Origin: DASWJZ01 sp038211615
GTDB taxonomy: Bacteria > Pseudomonadota > Alphaproteobacteria > Rhizobiales > Afifellaceae
NCBI GenBank assembly: GCA_038211615.1
Contig: JBBQVL010000011.1
Span: 13,890-77,889 of the forward strand
Direction: 5' to 3'
Length of the DNA: 64,000 nt
Shown: piece after piece, positions 1 to 8,081 of the stretch
How positions within the stretch are numbered: the stretch's first letter is position 1
Layout of the letters: each line of letters begins with the position of its first letter
The notes under the pieces: model-generated
The model's database searches: none
Seen by the model: only the letters and a program-made list of their open reading frames with translations
Told to the model about the DNA's origin: nothing
Program-made: the position numbers and the translations under genes

Positions 1-1026
1 ATAGCGGTCGAGCGAATCGAGCGGAGACCTGGCGCTGCCGCCAACCCGCAGATGATCGATATTGGGATGCAGCGCGGCGGTGGCGGCGGCGAGAGGCCCT
101 TCGTCCGCGATCCGGCCTGCTGGAACCGGACCGTCGTAGCCGTCTCGGGGGACGCCGGTGAATGCCGCGAGCCGGCGCCCCTCGGCGGCGAGCTGCATCG
201 CTGCGGATGTCGCAACGATGGCGCTGTCGAGCCCGCCGCTCAGGTGCGCCCCGACGGCGCGCGCGCTCCGCAAACGCACGCGTACCGCCTCGTCGAGATG
301 ATGGCGCAGGGCTTCGGCGTAGGCGTCGGCGTTGCGCATCCGGACCGTGGAGCGCGTGGGCTGCCAATAGCGGTGCAGCGTGACGCCCTGCTCGGTGACC
401 AGGGCGAAATGACCTGCCGGAAGCCGCTCGATTCCCGCAAAGAAGCTCCCCGTGCCGGTCTGCGGCATCAGCGTCAGAAACTCGGCGGCATGCACGCTGT
501 CGGGTGCCATTGGCACCTGGGCAAGCGCATGCAGGCCCTTGGGCATCGACGCGAAGGCGAAGAAGCCGTTGCCGCGGTGAAAATGCAGCGGACGATGCCC
601 CATGAAGTCGCGCGCCAGGAGCAGCCTGCGTTTCCCGGCGTCCCACATCGCGAAAGCGAAATCGCCTGAGAGATGGTCGACGACTTCCTCGCCCCAACGT
701 TCGCAGGCGGCGGCGAGAACCGCGGCATCGCAGAGCGCGCGCGCCCGGGACGGCTCGACGTTCAGCGCACGGATCAAATCTTCGCGATTGTCGAGACGCA
801 CGTCGGCGGCGAGGACCAGGGTGCCGCCCGCGGCGAACTGGAGATCGTCGTCGTAGCGATCCTCCGGCAGCACTTCGAACAGGCGACGCCCGAGTGCGAT
901 GTCGCCCGCGGACCAGCAGGCGACGGCGTCAGGTCCGTAGAGCGCCTGTGCCGTGAGCATGCGCTCGCATTCGATGCGCACGCGCGGCATGGAAGCGAAA
1001 TTCCAGAGGCCGGCGATCGCAGTCAT
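1..1026 (-). CDS. Asparagine synthetase-like protein, probable lasso-peptide cyclase type (C-terminus off window)
   Basis: The minus strand reads open from an ATG at 1026 to the left edge, giving 342 residues with no stop. An N-terminal glutaminase-like domain is followed by a PP-loop ATPase domain with the motif LSGGLDS at about residues 262-268, the AMP-forming signature of asparagine synthetases. The protein starts MTAIAGLWNF: the nucleophilic Cys that normally follows the initiator Met (MCGIxG) is absent, so glutamine hydrolysis is unlikely. Loss of this Cys is typical of lasso-peptide macrolactam synthetases. The divergent HPr-kinase-like gene supports that reading, but no precursor, leader peptidase or transporter lies inside the window. 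It could also be another ATP-dependent amidotransferase homologue. Confidence 0.75.
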   Translation of the reverse strand, partial: MTAIAGLWNFASMPRVRIECERMLTAQALYGPDAVACWSAGDIALGRRLFEVLPEDRYDDDLQFAAGGTLVLAADVRLDNREDLIRALNVEPSRARALCDAAVLAAACERWGEEVVDHLSGDFAFAMWDAGKRRLLLARDFMGHRPLHFHRGNGFFAFASMPKGLHALAQVPMAPDSVHAAEFLTLMPQTGTGSFFAGIERLPAGHFALVTEQGVTLHRYWQPTRSTVRMRNADAYAEALRHHLDEAVRVRLRSARAVGAHLSGGLDSAIVATSAAMQLAAEGRRLAAFTGVPRDGYDGPVPAGRIADEGPLAAATAALHPNIDHLRVGGSARSPLDSLDRY

Positions 1027-1177
1027 GCGCACCCTCGCCGTTCGGGGCTGGAAACTGCGCAGCCGGTCGTCGGTCGCGAAACATTCAAGCGCGGCGCCAT
1101 CCTTCCGCAAACTGCATTCCGTCTATTTGGAGCAGCGACAACTTGCAAATGTAGCGCTCTCGCCCATTCAGTGGGGG

Positions 1178-2065
1178 ATGCACGTCGTTCCTTTCCTGCC
1201 CGGCATGCCCGACGTCGTCTTCCGGGAAGTCAGCGAGTTGCCCTCGCACCTGCCGAACAGCAAATCCGCCGGGGTCCAGGCACAGGCGAAAGAGGGGGAG
1301 CTGCTGATTGTGGCGCCGGGGGTAGGCAGAATCCTCATCCGCGCCGGCAATTCCAGCGACTTCGTCCGCGAAAAGAATTCCGAGCCCGACCTCTTCGCGC
1401 TGCTGCTCAGCGGTGGCGCGCGTGCTGCCATCATCCATCAACGTGGCGAGCTGCCGCTCCACGCGGCCAGCATGGTGCCGCCCGGCGGCGATGCCGCCGT
1501 GGCGATTTGCGGAGAATCCGGCGCGGGCAAGTCGACGCTCGCCGCCGAACTCAGCCGTCGCGGATGGACCCTGCTCGCCGACGACATCACCCGCGTCAAC
1601 TGGAACGGGGATTATCCTCTGGCCTGGCCTAGCTGGGGCAGCATAAAGCTGTGGCGAGACTCATGTGAAAGGCTCGGCATAGATCCGTCCGGCCTGCCCA
1701 AAATCTGCGCGCTGATCGAGAAATACCGCTGGACGGTAAGCGCACGCGACAAACCGATCAGGCTCGACGCTGTCTGCGAACTCGTTGTGCGGATGCCGCC
1801 GGGTCTCAGTTCCTGTTCCGGCGTCGAAAAGGCATCCAAGCTGTTTCGACACACATTTCGTCCGCGCTACGTGGCGCCGCTGCGACGTCAGGGCGAACAT
1901 TTCCGGACAGTAAGCCGGATAGCGGGCGCCTGTCGGTTTTTCGATCTGAATGGCGCCAGACATGTCGCTGTCGGCGATTTGGCGGACAGCCTCGAGCAGC
2001 TGGTGTGGAGGCGGGCGGTGCAGAGCAGCACGACGCCCGGCGGCGAGGTCCATTCGGCGGTTTGA
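1178..2065 (+). CDS. HPr kinase-like serine kinase (lasso-cluster type)
   Basis: About 295 residues from the ATG at 1178. A Walker A motif GESGAGKST lies near residues 111-119 and the DDIT segment that follows the P-loop in HprK-type kinases near residue 135. An upstream conserved segment (LLSGGARAAIIHQRG) matches HprK-related proteins that sit beside asparagine-synthetase-like genes. Members characterised in lasso-peptide clusters phosphorylate the peptide; that function is inferred here. The frame is open upstream to 953, and an in-frame TTG at 1127 is an alternative start, so the N-terminus is uncertain. The gene is divergent from the cyclase-like gene (151 bp apart) and its stop codon ends one base before the tRNA-Ala 3' end. 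Confidence 0.7.
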   Translation: MHVVPFLPGMPDVVFREVSELPSHLPNSKSAGVQAQAKEGELLIVAPGVGRILIRAGNSSDFVREKNSEPDLFALLLSGGARAAIIHQRGELPLHAASMVPPGGDAAVAICGESGAGKSTLAAELSRRGWTLLADDITRVNWNGDYPLAWPSWGSIKLWRDSCERLGIDPSGLPKICALIEKYRWTVSARDKPIRLDAVCELVVRMPPGLSSCSGVEKASKLFRHTFRPRYVAPLRRQGEHFRTVSRIAGACRFFDLNGARHVAVGDLADSLEQLVWRRAVQSSTTPGGEVHSAV

Positions 2066-2066
2066 T

Positions 2067-2142
<76 letters not shown>

Positions 2143-2275
2143 AGTCCCGGCCGGTGGGTTCTTCGGCGGGCGAGGCGCATTTACGGTCTGCCCTCCGGAG
2201 TGTCAAGCATCGGCACGCGGGGGGAGGGGCGGAAGACCTCCACCGGCTTGCGCCGCGGGCGTCAGACGGTCGCCG

Positions 2276-2977
2276 CTATTCGACCGGGACGAGCTTGCCC
2301 GTATAGACCACAGGTCCGGTGGGTGCGCCGGAGGGTGAGCCGCCTTCCGGCTCCACTGTCACCGCGATGATGCCGTTCACCGGCCCGGCGAGTTCCTTTA
2401 CTGCCTTCGCGTCGAGCCCCGCCTTCAGCACGCCGAGCGAGAACGGCTTTTCGCCATCGGGGATATGCCAGAGCTCCAGGCTTCGCCCTTCAGGCGTCTT
2501 AGCCGTGACGCTCCGCACGCGGATGATCCCGGTCGTGGTGTCGACCTCGGCGATCAGCGCCGGCTCGTGCCCGTCGGAATCCACCACCGCAACGAAACGT
2601 CCGCCTTGCGGCGTGGGCGTCACCGAGAGGCGGTCGATCACGACCACTGCGGCGAAGCCGGCAGCCAGCGCGCCGGCGACGAACGTCGCACCGCGCCAGA
2701 ACGTCACCCGGCGCCGCAGCGCCACCACATTGGAAGGCGACGCCGCGGGCGTGGCCGCGCCGCTCGCAGTCGCCCGCTCAATCGCGCGCCAGACCTCTGG
2801 CCCCGGCATCACCGGCGCGGCCGTGTCGTCGAGCGGCGCCAGTCGCTTCTGCAGCCCCTCGACCTCGGCGCGGAGCGCCGGATCGCGCTGCATGCGCTCG
2901 ACAAAACGCGCGCGCTCGTCGGCGGGGAGGGTGCCCAGCACATATTCGGCGGCGGTGTCGTCGAGCTCTTCGCTCAT
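2276..2977 (-). CDS. Anti-sigma factor, RskA/ChrR-like
   Basis: 233 residues. The N-terminal segment (MSEELDDTAAEYVLGTLPADER) is the anti-sigma interaction domain of RskA-type regulators. One membrane helix follows at about residues 95-115 (the TFVAGALAAGFAAVVVI region), then a C-terminal anti-sigma-K domain with the typical ending in which a low-complexity SGAPTGPVVYTGKL precedes the stop. It should hold the upstream sigma factor at the inner membrane until a periplasmic or envelope signal releases it. It overlaps the sigma gene by four bases (ATGA), so the pair is translationally coupled. The start at 2977 was chosen for that overlap and because conservation begins there. Confidence 0.88.
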   Translation of the reverse strand: MSEELDDTAAEYVLGTLPADERARFVERMQRDPALRAEVEGLQKRLAPLDDTAAPVMPGPEVWRAIERATASGAATPAASPSNVVALRRRVTFWRGATFVAGALAAGFAAVVVIDRLSVTPTPQGGRFVAVVDSDGHEPALIAEVDTTTGIIRVRSVTAKTPEGRSLELWHIPDGEKPFSLGVLKAGLDAKAVKELAGPVNGIIAVTVEPEGGSPSGAPTGPVVYTGKLVPVE

Positions 2978-3555
2978 GTGCTTTCCAGACACGCTTTCAG
3001 CAGTTTGACGCTGCGGAACAGCAGCGTCTTGATGGTCCCCACCGGACGCCCGTACTTTTCCGCCAATTCCTCCCGAGAGAAGCCCGAGCAATAGGCGAGG
3101 ACGACGCAGTTCCGCGATTCCTCGTCGAGCCGCCCAAGGCAGACCCTGAGCGATTCCTGCAGGACTACGTCGCCTGTCCCGGGCGCGGCGAGCCGCCCCA
3201 GCACGCTTTCGTCGTCGCCCACCCGGCTCCGTTCGATCCGTTCGGAGCGGATGCGGTCGATCGCCCGATTGCGTGCAATCTGCGAAAGCCATGCCATGGG
3301 CTGACCGGCTTCCGGCGAAAAGCGCTCGGCCTTCTGCCAGACCTTGACGTATGTCTCCTGCAGAACCTCCTCCGCCACCGGCCTGTTACGGGTAATACGC
3401 AGCACGACGCCAAGGAGTTTTGGCGCGGTCGCCTCATAGAGCGCCCGGAACGCGGCGTGGTTACCGCTCGCAGTTTCGGCGAGCAGATCCTGCAGCGAGC
3501 CTCCGGCTGTCGACGGTCGTTGGTTCAAGCGCCTGTTTCCATCCCTGCACGCCAA
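2974..3555 (-). CDS. ECF RNA polymerase sigma factor
   Basis: 193 residues with sigma region 2 (AFRALYEATAPKLLGVVLRI, then EEVLQETYVKVWQKA and the promoter-melting segment PMAWLSQIARNRAIDRIR) and region 4 (SRNCVVLAYCSGFSREEL, then PVGTIKTLLFRSVKLL). It belongs to the group of ECF factors paired with RskA-like anti-sigma proteins. The only in-frame starts are TTG codons at 3555 and 3528, and neither has a strong ribosome site, so the first ten residues are uncertain. The stimulus cannot be told from the sequence. It is divergent from yggT, with 97 bp between them. Confidence 0.9.
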   Translation of the reverse strand: MACRDGNRRLNQRPSTAGGSLQDLLAETASGNHAAFRALYEATAPKLLGVVLRITRNRPVAEEVLQETYVKVWQKAERFSPEAGQPMAWLSQIARNRAIDRIRSERIERSRVGDDESVLGRLAAPGTGDVVLQESLRVCLGRLDEESRNCVVLAYCSGFSREELAEKYGRPVGTIKTLLFRSVKLLKACLEST

Positions 3556-3652
3556 ACTAGCACCGGAAACCGGCTCCAGCCATGCGCTTGTGCGCGTGGC
3601 GCGCAGCGTCTACATGGCAACCTGACCTCAGAATGCTGCAACCGGAGCAGAG

Positions 3653-3943
3653 ATGCGGGCGCTCCTCGACGTTTTCATCCTGGTCCTCCACCTTTACTGG
3701 TGGGTGATCATCGCAAGCGCGATCTTCTCCTGGCTTTACGCGTTCGGCGTCGTCAATCCCCGCAACCAGTTCGTCGCGATGATCGGGCGCACGCTCTACC
3801 AGCTGACCGAGCCGGTGCTCAGACCGATCCGCCGCTACGTGCCGGTCTTCGGCGGGCTGGACATCTCGCCGATCATTCTCCTGCTCATCCTCTTCCTGAT
3901 CGAGCGGGTCATCTACTACTACATCTACCCCTATGTGCCGTGA
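3653..3943 (+). CDS. YggT family membrane protein
   Basis: 96 residues with two hydrophobic helices (about residues 3-25 and 68-92) separated by the family motif NPRNQFVAMIGRTLYQLTEPVLRPIRR, which includes the conserved LTEPxLxPIRR signature. Length and layout match single-domain YggT proteins, inner-membrane proteins that are often next to yggU and are linked to osmotic tolerance or cell division. The stop codon overlaps the GTG start of the following DUF167 gene, so the two are probably co-translated. Confidence 0.93.
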   Translation: MRALLDVFILVLHLYWWVIIASAIFSWLYAFGVVNPRNQFVAMIGRTLYQLTEPVLRPIRRYVPVFGGLDISPIILLLILFLIERVIYYYIYPYVP

Positions 3944-4257
3944 CGTCCTCCTCGCGCTTCTGGCGTGAGGAGGACGGCGGTGTCACGATTCGCATCCGGC
4001 TTACGCCGCGCGGCGGCCGTGATGCGCTGGAGGGCGTGGAGGAACTGGGCGACGGGCAGGCGGTGCTGAAGGCCCGCGTCCGCGCCGCGCCAGAAAAAGG
4101 CCTCGCCAACGCCGCGCTGGAAAAGTTCCTCGCCGAGGCGCTGGAACTGCCGAAATCCTCCGTTGCGGTCGTCGCCGGAGGCACAGCGCGGGTGAAGACA
4201 GTTCACTTGGCCGGCGTTGCCGCCGACCTGCTGGTCAAGCTGAAGGCGCTGGGCTGA
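3940..4257 (+). CDS. DUF167 (YggU) family protein
   Basis: 105 residues starting at a GTG that overlaps the yggT stop (GTGA). The core IRLTPRGGRDALEG, then LKARVRAAPEKGLANAALEKFLAEALELPKS and a terminal VVAGGTARVKTVHL, is the DUF167 fold (small alpha/beta domain, cytosolic, no proven activity). The yggT-yggU order is common in proteobacteria. The last codons and the stop lie in a 27-bp duplication described separately. Confidence 0.92.
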   Translation: MTSSSRFWREEDGGVTIRIRLTPRGGRDALEGVEELGDGQAVLKARVRAAPEKGLANAALEKFLAEALELPKSSVAVVAGGTARVKTVHLAGVAADLLVKLKALG

Positions 4258-4287
4258 AGGCGCCGGCAGAAGGCGCTGGGCTGAAGG
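4242..4287 (+). repeat. 27-bp partial tandem duplication over the yggU stop
   Basis: The 19-bp word GAAGGCGCTGGGCTGAAGG occurs at 4242-4260 and again at 4269-4287, a 27-bp period. The first copy carries the yggU stop codon, so the second lies in the 30-bp gap before the convergent parA stop. It looks like a replication-slippage duplication. Confidence 0.85.
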
Positions 4288-4932
4288 TCAGGCCGGAAGG
4301 CGCGCCACGATCTCCGCGGCGAAGGCCATAATCTCTTCCGCGCCTTTCCCGGCGGGATCGGTTTCCATCACCGTGCTGCCTTCGCCCATCGAGGCGGCAA
4401 AGGCGAGCCGGTTGCCGATCGTCGCCTCTGCCACGTCGACGCCAAGCGCGGCTATCGCGGCCAGAATCTCCGCCGTGATCAGCCCGCGTGGCGGCACGCG
4501 ATTGACCACGACGAGGGCGGGGATGCTCTCCTTCGCCACGATCTTGAGCGTTGCCGCGCTCGACCAGAAATCGATCGGCGTCGGCTGGATCGGAACCGCC
4601 ACCAGCGTCGCCGCCTCGATCGCGGGCTTTGCCTCGAGGTCGGATTTCGGCGGCGTGTCGATCACGACGAAATCATAGTCGCGCTGCAACCGCGTCGCCT
4701 CGCGCCGCGCGCCCCAGCCGCTTGCCATGCGGAAGGCGAAGCCGGTCGCATCCTCGCCAAGCCGCCGCTCGCGCGCCTCGAACCATTCGCCGAGGCTCCC
4801 CTGCGGGTCGACATCGAGCAGCGCCACGGTCTTGCCATCGAGCCGCGACAGCGCCACCGCGAGATGCGCGGCAACAGTCGTCTTGCCCGAGCCGCCTTTC
4901 TGCTGGGCGATCGTGATGATTTTTCCCGCCAT
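4288..4932 (-). CDS. ParA/MinD-family partition ATPase
   Basis: 214 residues from the ATG at 4932. A deviant Walker A motif QQKGGSGKTT (near residues 7-16) carries the signature lysine, DVDPQG (near residue 40) is the A' motif and VVIDTPP the Walker B region. The protein is short and has no N-terminal helix-turn-helix, unlike plasmid ParA. It resembles the orphan ParA proteins of alphaproteobacteria that position cytoplasmic cargo or pole complexes. No parB or parS-like gene is next to it. An ATG at 4950 is an alternative start. Confidence 0.87.
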   Translation of the reverse strand: MAGKIITIAQQKGGSGKTTVAAHLAVALSRLDGKTVALLDVDPQGSLGEWFEARERRLGEDATGFAFRMASGWGARREATRLQRDYDFVVIDTPPKSDLEAKPAIEAATLVAVPIQPTPIDFWSSAATLKIVAKESIPALVVVNRVPPRGLITAEILAAIAALGVDVAEATIGNRLAFAASMGEGSTVMETDPAGKGAEEIMAFAAEIVARLPA

Positions 4933-5054
4933 CCCCGAATCCGCCGCCATCGCGGGGATTGTTGCACTGCAATATCCGAGGCGCAACAGAATCGGCAGGA
5001 CGCCCAGTCAAGGCTCGTCGCGAGCGCGAGCAAATGTCGGGGATTCGCCTAGCA

Positions 5055-5606
5055 CTAGTCGCTACGCGGCGCGTCCGTACGTCCGCGCTCGATCGCCTCC
5101 CTGATCAGCTTCCGCGCGACATCCGCATCGCCCCACCCGACGATCTTCACCCATTTGCCGGGTTCCAGATCCTTGTAGTGGGCGAAGAAGTGCTCGATCT
5201 GCTCGATCGAGATCGCCGGCAGGTCGCGGTAGCTCGTTACCTTGTCGTAGCGCTTGGTGAGCCGTGAACTCGGCACCGCGATGATCTTCTCGTCGGTCCC
5301 CGCCTCGTCCTCCATGACCAGGACGCCGATCGGCCGACAATTGATGACGCAGCCGGGCACAAGCGCCCGCGTGTTGGCGCAGAGCACGTCGAGCGGGTCG
5401 CCGTCGCCGCAGAGCGTGTGCGGCACGAAGCCGTAATTGCCCGGATAGCGCATCGGCGTATGGAGGAAGCGGTCCACGACCAGCGTGCCGGAATCCTTGT
5501 CGAGCTCGTATTTGATCGGCTCCCCGCCGACCGGCACCTCGATGATGACGTTGATGTCCTCGGGCGGGTTCTGGCCGATCGAAATCGCGTTGATGCGCAT
5601 GGGCAC
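5055..5606 (-). CDS. ppa: Inorganic pyrophosphatase (family I)
   Basis: 183 residues, the usual length for bacterial soluble family I enzymes. Conserved active-site segments are present: IEVPVGGEPIKYELDK (substrate-binding Glu and Lys), YPGNYGFVPHT, the metal-binding signature GDGDPLDVL, and the KVTSYRDLP and HFFAHYKDLEPGKWVK blocks. It hydrolyses pyrophosphate from biosynthetic reactions in the cytosol. Start at 5606; an ATG two codons later (5600) is equally possible. It appears to be a single gene 24 bp downstream of the GNAT gene. Confidence 0.97.
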   Translation of the reverse strand: MPMRINAISIGQNPPEDINVIIEVPVGGEPIKYELDKDSGTLVVDRFLHTPMRYPGNYGFVPHTLCGDGDPLDVLCANTRALVPGCVINCRPIGVLVMEDEAGTDEKIIAVPSSRLTKRYDKVTSYRDLPAISIEQIEHFFAHYKDLEPGKWVKIVGWGDADVARKLIREAIERGRTDAPRSD

Positions 5607-5630
5607 GCGCCCTCCCGGGCTGTCGGAGGT

Positions 5631-6137
5631 TCAGCCGCGGAACTCATACCAGATGCAGGGGAGATTGCGCCCGCCGAGCGATTCCTCGGTGCGCGCCACA
5701 AGCTTTCCGCCATGGCGCACGTAGAAGCCATTGGCGCGGTCGTTGTCGGCGAGCGCGCGCACCAGCACGCGGGCATAGCCGCGCGCCTTGATCCGCTTCA
5801 GCACCGCGGTGAAGAGGCGGATGCCGAGACCGATGCCCTGGTATTCTGGCCGAAGATAAAGCTCCTGCACCTCCGCCGCGCCGGCCTGCGCGCGGCCATG
5901 CATCGGCGCAAAGCTCGAATAGCCGGCGACGGCGCCGCCGACATCCAGCACCAGCACCGAGCGCCGGGCGAGCACTTCGCGCCACCAGCCGGCGCTCCTC
6001 CGCACGATCATGCGCTCCAGCGTCAGCGCCGGGATGATGCCGGAATAGGCCTCCCGCCAGGCGACCGCGTAGACCTCGGCAAGCTGCGCGGCGTCGCCGG
6101 GGCGGGCAGGTCTGACATCGATGACGAGCGAGGTCAT
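5631..6137 (-). CDS. GNAT family N-acetyltransferase
   Basis: 168 residues with the GNAT fold: an N-terminal VRPARPGDAAQLAEVYAVAW helix, the acetyl-CoA pyrophosphate loop in motif A (LYLRPEYQGIGLGIRLF, with Q-G-x-G-x-G), and a C-terminal NGFYVRHGGKLVAR strand. These features show an acetyl-CoA-dependent transferase; the substrate is not predictable. It lies just upstream of ppa on the same strand and is divergent from the tmpA gene across about 200 bp. Confidence 0.9.
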   Translation of the reverse strand: MTSLVIDVRPARPGDAAQLAEVYAVAWREAYSGIIPALTLERMIVRRSAGWWREVLARRSVLVLDVGGAVAGYSSFAPMHGRAQAGAAEVQELYLRPEYQGIGLGIRLFTAVLKRIKARGYARVLVRALADNDRANGFYVRHGGKLVARTEESLGGRNLPCIWYEFRG

Positions 6138-6340
6138 GTGCGAATGCTATCCGCTCGGCAGGCGCGCGGGAAGACACGATCCGTATCCCCTGGTTCGTGG
6201 ATCCGTCATGCCATCCTGTTAGCTGGTCGGCCGGAAACGCTTTGCCCGGTCGGGGGATGCGGCGGGAACGAATCTGGCTTGTCTCGGAGCAGCGAACGCG
6301 CATCCTGACGGGCGCGGATCGGATGTCGCAAGGATCGAAC

Positions 6341-7497
6341 ATGACGCTATCGAAGGTGGAGCTCCTGGAGGGCGGCTCGGTCGCCCGCCTCACATGGAGC
6401 GACGGTGCCGCCGCCCGCTTCCACGCCGTCTGGCTGCGCGACAACGCGCTCGACGCCGGGACCCGCAGTCCCGGCAACGGGCAGCGCCTCATCACCATCC
6501 TCGACATTCCGCCGAAGACCACGATCGGCGATGCCTTGGTCACGCGGGAAGGGGACCTGCAGGTCACTTTCAGCCCGGAGGGCAAGACGGTGGCGTTCCC
6601 GTCCGGCTGGCTCCGCGCGCGCCGCTACGACCGCGACGCGGAGCGCGCCGCCGGATGGCTCCCGGCGGACATCGCGCTGTGGGACAGCGCGTTGCAGGCG
6701 CATGTGCCGGTGGGCTCCTGCACGGCGATCAGGGCCGACCGTCAGGCGCTCGGCCGCTGGCTCGGCGAAGTGCAGCGCCATGGCTTCGCGGTCCTCCGCG
6801 ACGTGCCGCGGCAATCCGGCAGCCTGTGCGAGGTCGCCGCGCTTTTCGGCTTCGTGCGCGAGACCAATTACGGCCGCTGGTTCGAGGTGCGCGCCGAGGT
6901 CAACCCGAACAATCTCGCCTACACCAATCTCGGTCTGCAGGCGCACACCGACAACCCCTACCGCGATCCGGTGCCGACGCTGCAGCTCCTCGCCTGCCTG
7001 GAAAATACCGTCGATGGCGGCGACTCGATCGTGGTGGACGGGTTCAAGGCTGCGACGCGGCTGAAGGCGGAAAGCCCTGAGAGCTTTGACCTCCTGACAC
7101 GTCACTGCGCCCGCTTCGAATATGCCGGCAGCAGTGGCGTGCGGCTCCGGGCGCGCAAGCCCTTCATCGAGCTGGCGCCCGACGGGGAGCTCATCGCCAT
7201 CCGCTTCAACAATCGCTCGGCGGCGCCGATCGTGGATGTTCCCTTCGACGCGATGGCGGAGTTCTACGCCGCCTATCGCCGCTTCGCGGAGATCCTGGAA
7301 GACCCGGCGATGGAGGTGACCTTCAAGCTCCGCCCGGCGAACTGTTCATCGTCGACAACACGCGCGTCCTGCACGCCCGGAAGGAATTCTCCAGCTCCGG
7401 CACACGCTGGCTGCAGGGATGCTACGCCGACAGGGACGGGCTGCTCTCGACGCTTGCCGCGATCGCGGAAGAGGGGATGCAGGAGGCCGCCGAATGA
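6341..7497 (+). pseudogene. tmpA: 2-trimethylaminoethylphosphonate dioxygenase TmpA, frameshifted
   Basis: A Fe(II)/2-oxoglutarate oxygenase of the gamma-butyrobetaine-hydroxylase type: an N-terminal Zn-type DUF971-like domain (WLRDNALD) and a catalytic domain with metal motif HTD at residues 202-204. Reading breaks at 7333-7338, where one G is missing from CCCGGGCG. After correction the protein continues ELFIVDNTRVLHARKEF, with the distal metal His and the 2-oxoglutarate Arg (GTRWLQGCY), to a stop that overlaps tmpB by ATGA (385 residues). Without correction both essential residues are lost. The adjacent HD oxygenase makes TmpA more likely than carnitine synthesis. AAGGA at 6330-6334 supports the start at 6341. 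The break may be a sequence error. Confidence 0.8.
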
Positions 7498-8081
7498 GCC
7501 GCGAAGCTCTCAACCGCGAGACGATCGTCCCGTTCCTCGCCGGCATCTTCGAGCGGCGCGGGGCGGAGGAATACCTCGGCGAGCCGGTGACCATTGCCGA
7601 GCATATGCTGCAGGGCGCCTGCCTGGCGGAATCGGACGGCGCCGAGGACGCGCTCGTCGCTGCGGCGCTGCTGCACGACATCGGTCACTTCACCAGCGAG
7701 TTCGGCACCTATTCCCCGGACGACACGGTAGACAAGCACCACGACGATGCCGGAGCTGAGGTGCTGGCGCCGTTCTTCCCGCCGCTCGTCACCGAATGCG
7801 TCCGCCTGCATGTCGCCGCGAAGCGCTATCTCTGCGCCACCGACCCGGGCTATTTCGGAAAGCTCTCGTCCGCCTCGGTTCACACATTGTCGCTGCAAGG
7901 CGGCCCGATGAGCGCCGCGGAAGTGGAGGAATTCAGGAAGAATCCCTTCCATGACGAGGCTGTCCGTGTGCGCATCTGGGACGAGGGCGGCAAGGTGCCG
8001 GGGATGAAGACGCGGCGTTTCGCGGAATATGAGCCGCTGCTGCAGCGCGTGGTGAATGGCTTCCTCGGCGGGGCCGCGTGA
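7494..8081 (+). CDS. tmpB: HD-domain mixed-valent di-iron phosphonate oxygenase TmpB
   Basis: 195 residues. Metal ligands expected of PhnZ/TmpB enzymes are in place: His in IAEHMLQGA, the HD pair in LLHDIGHF, His in DKHHDDAG and His in CVRLHVAAKRY, followed by the family segment HTLSLQGGPMS. TmpB cleaves the C-P bond of the hydroxylated product of TmpA, releasing phosphate and glycine betaine. The close coupling with a butyrobetaine-hydroxylase-like gene favours TmpB over PhnZ (whose partner is PhnY). It overlaps the gene before it (ATGA) and the gene after it (GTGA). Confidence 0.87.
   Translation: MSREALNRETIVPFLAGIFERRGAEEYLGEPVTIAEHMLQGACLAESDGAEDALVAAALLHDIGHFTSEFGTYSPDDTVDKHHDDAGAEVLAPFFPPLVTECVRLHVAAKRYLCATDPGYFGKLSSASVHTLSLQGGPMSAAEVEEFRKNPFHDEAVRVRIWDEGGKVPGMKTRRFAEYEPLLQRVVNGFLGGAA

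Noticed and set aside
6341..7497. Gamma-butyrobetaine dioxygenase for carnitine synthesis
   Set aside because: The fold is the same, but the HD-domain phosphonate oxygenase that overlaps it points to TmpA.
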